Source: Ensifer sesbaniae (lineage in GTDB: Bacteria; Pseudomonadota; Alphaproteobacteria; Rhizobiales; Rhizobiaceae). From it: 64,000 nt of DNA. Position numbers and translations under genes: made by a program. The notes under the pieces are model-generated. The model was not told the DNA's origin. It saw only the letters and a list, made by a program, of their open reading frames with translations, and ran no database searches. Where the stretch lies: the NCBI RefSeq assembly GCF_013283665.1, contig NZ_JABEKU010000002.1, positions 2,074,060 through 2,138,059 of the forward strand, read 5' to 3'. Below, piece by piece: positions 63,394 through 64,000 of this stretch (positions are counted from its first letter, which is position 1; each line of letters opens with the position of its first letter).

Positions 63394-63509
63394 TCCCTGC
63401 TCCTTCAACGGCAACTCCGGGAAGGTGTGAAAACCGCTTCCATCCGCAATTGCGGCATTTCGGAAAGTGCCGCCACGACGCCCGCCGTGCAAGCGATCGC
63501 CAGCCGCCC

Positions 63510-64000
63510 TCACCCCAGTTCGTTGCGGATCGCCCGCATGAACACCTTGGCGCCGATGCCGATCAGATCGTCTGGAAAGTCATAGTCCGGATTGTGCAAC
63601 CGCGCATGGTTTTCGCCGGCGCCGAGGAAGAACATCGCCGCTGGCGCCACGCGGCCGAAAAGCCCGAAATCCTCCGATCCCTTCATCGGCAGCACGCCCT
63701 CGCCATGATCGTGGCTAACGCCCTCTTCGTCCATCGCCCGTTCCAGCGCAGTGACGGCCGCTTCCGCATTGCTGCACTGGTGGAACACGTCCTCGTAGCC
63801 GATCATCGCCTTCAGCCCGGCAACCTCCGCCTCCCTGGCAACCAGTGCCTCGGCGCGGGCCACGAGATCGGCCATGCGTTCGTCGGTCAGTGTCCGGAGC
63901 GTCGCCCAGATCTCGGCATAGCCGGGGCTGATGCCGAAGGCCGCCTCGCCGAGCCGCGCATGCGTCACCGTGACAAGCGTATAGGTCTCGTCGAGCGGCC
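63510..64000 (-). CDS. M20 family amidohydrolase/peptidase, C-terminal part (runs off window)
   Basis: The frame stays open to the window edge. It encodes the dimerisation and C-terminal catalytic region of an M20/hippuricase-type metallo-amidohydrolase (VLPMKGSEDFGLFGRVAP, then FFLGAGENHARLHNPDYDFP). The SEDF and HNPDYDF blocks are typical of aminoacyl or N-acyl amino acid hydrolases. The N-terminal metal-binding half lies beyond the window. Confidence 0.85.
   Translation of the reverse strand, partial: PLDETYTLVTVTHARLGEAAFGISPGYAEIWATLRTLTDERMADLVARAEALVAREAEVAGLKAMIGYEDVFHQCSNAEAAVTALERAMDEEGVSHDHGEGVLPMKGSEDFGLFGRVAPAAMFFLGAGENHARLHNPDYDFPDDLIGIGAKVFMRAIRNELG

Noticed and set aside
1-64000. 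CRISPR arrays, tRNA or rRNA genes
   Set aside because: No regularly spaced repeats, cloverleaf-forming segments or rRNA-like blocks were found on reading either strand.

Overview
The window looks like part of a rhizobial (Sinorhizobium/Ensifer-type) secondary replicon. The grounds are rhizobial-style capsule export genes, a MocDEF-like oxygenase set next to an inositol/rhizopine-type ABC transporter, tctABC with tctDE, a virB type IV secretion cluster, a TraR-like quorum-sensing regulator, many IS remnants and mostly GC-rich sequence. No rRNA, tRNA, CRISPR array or replication gene was seen.

Layout. (1) 47-3030: an exact tandem duplication (unit 1492 bp) carrying thiD and an IS66 transposase tail that is itself interrupted by an 85-bp MITE-like element. 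A TPP riboswitch lies upstream of the inner copy. (2) 3588-25849: a visibly AT-richer capsule/exopolysaccharide island. It holds a Tat-exported beta-helix protein, a methyltransferase, KpsE/KpsT/KpsE and KpsM export parts, rfbCBDA for dTDP-L-rhamnose, very large glycosyltransferases and a pyruvyl transferase. Its two edges carry inverted copies of the same IS630 end. (3) 25960-36520: a five-gene minus-strand operon (desaturase-type oxygenase MocD, Rieske ferredoxin MocE, ferredoxin reductase MocF, a PanB-like protein, a fatty acid hydroxylase). It diverges from a LacI regulator, an isomerase and a three-gene sugar/cyclitol ABC transporter. (4) 36733-45683: TctDE two-component system, an orphan solute-binding protein, two DUF1801 proteins, the TctCBA tricarboxylate transporter, small proteins and a universal stress protein. 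(5) 45871-56798: a complete virB1-virB11 cluster, including an EexN-type lipoprotein and a VirB7-like lipoprotein, with a divergent winged-helix regulator and no virD4. (6) 57015-64000: a SWIM-associated-type protein, a TraR-like regulator, a LysR regulator, a nucleotidyltransferase-HEPN gene split by an intact IS1111-type element, a Cys-rich secreted protein and the C-terminal part of an M20 amidohydrolase that runs off the window.

How the genes may work together. The island could make, pyruvylate and export a rhamnose-containing surface polysaccharide, although the conserved Kdo-linker genes (kpsC/kpsS) are not here. Region 3 has the logic of uptake and oxidative O-demethylation of a methylated cyclitol such as a rhizopine, under a LacI repressor whose candidate half-site ATATCATT recurs at both promoters. 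The virB cluster, its winged-helix regulator and the TraR-like protein suggest a conjugative megaplasmid whose relaxase and coupling protein lie elsewhere. Starts were reassigned wherever the longest reading frame lacked a ribosome binding site and an internal start had one.
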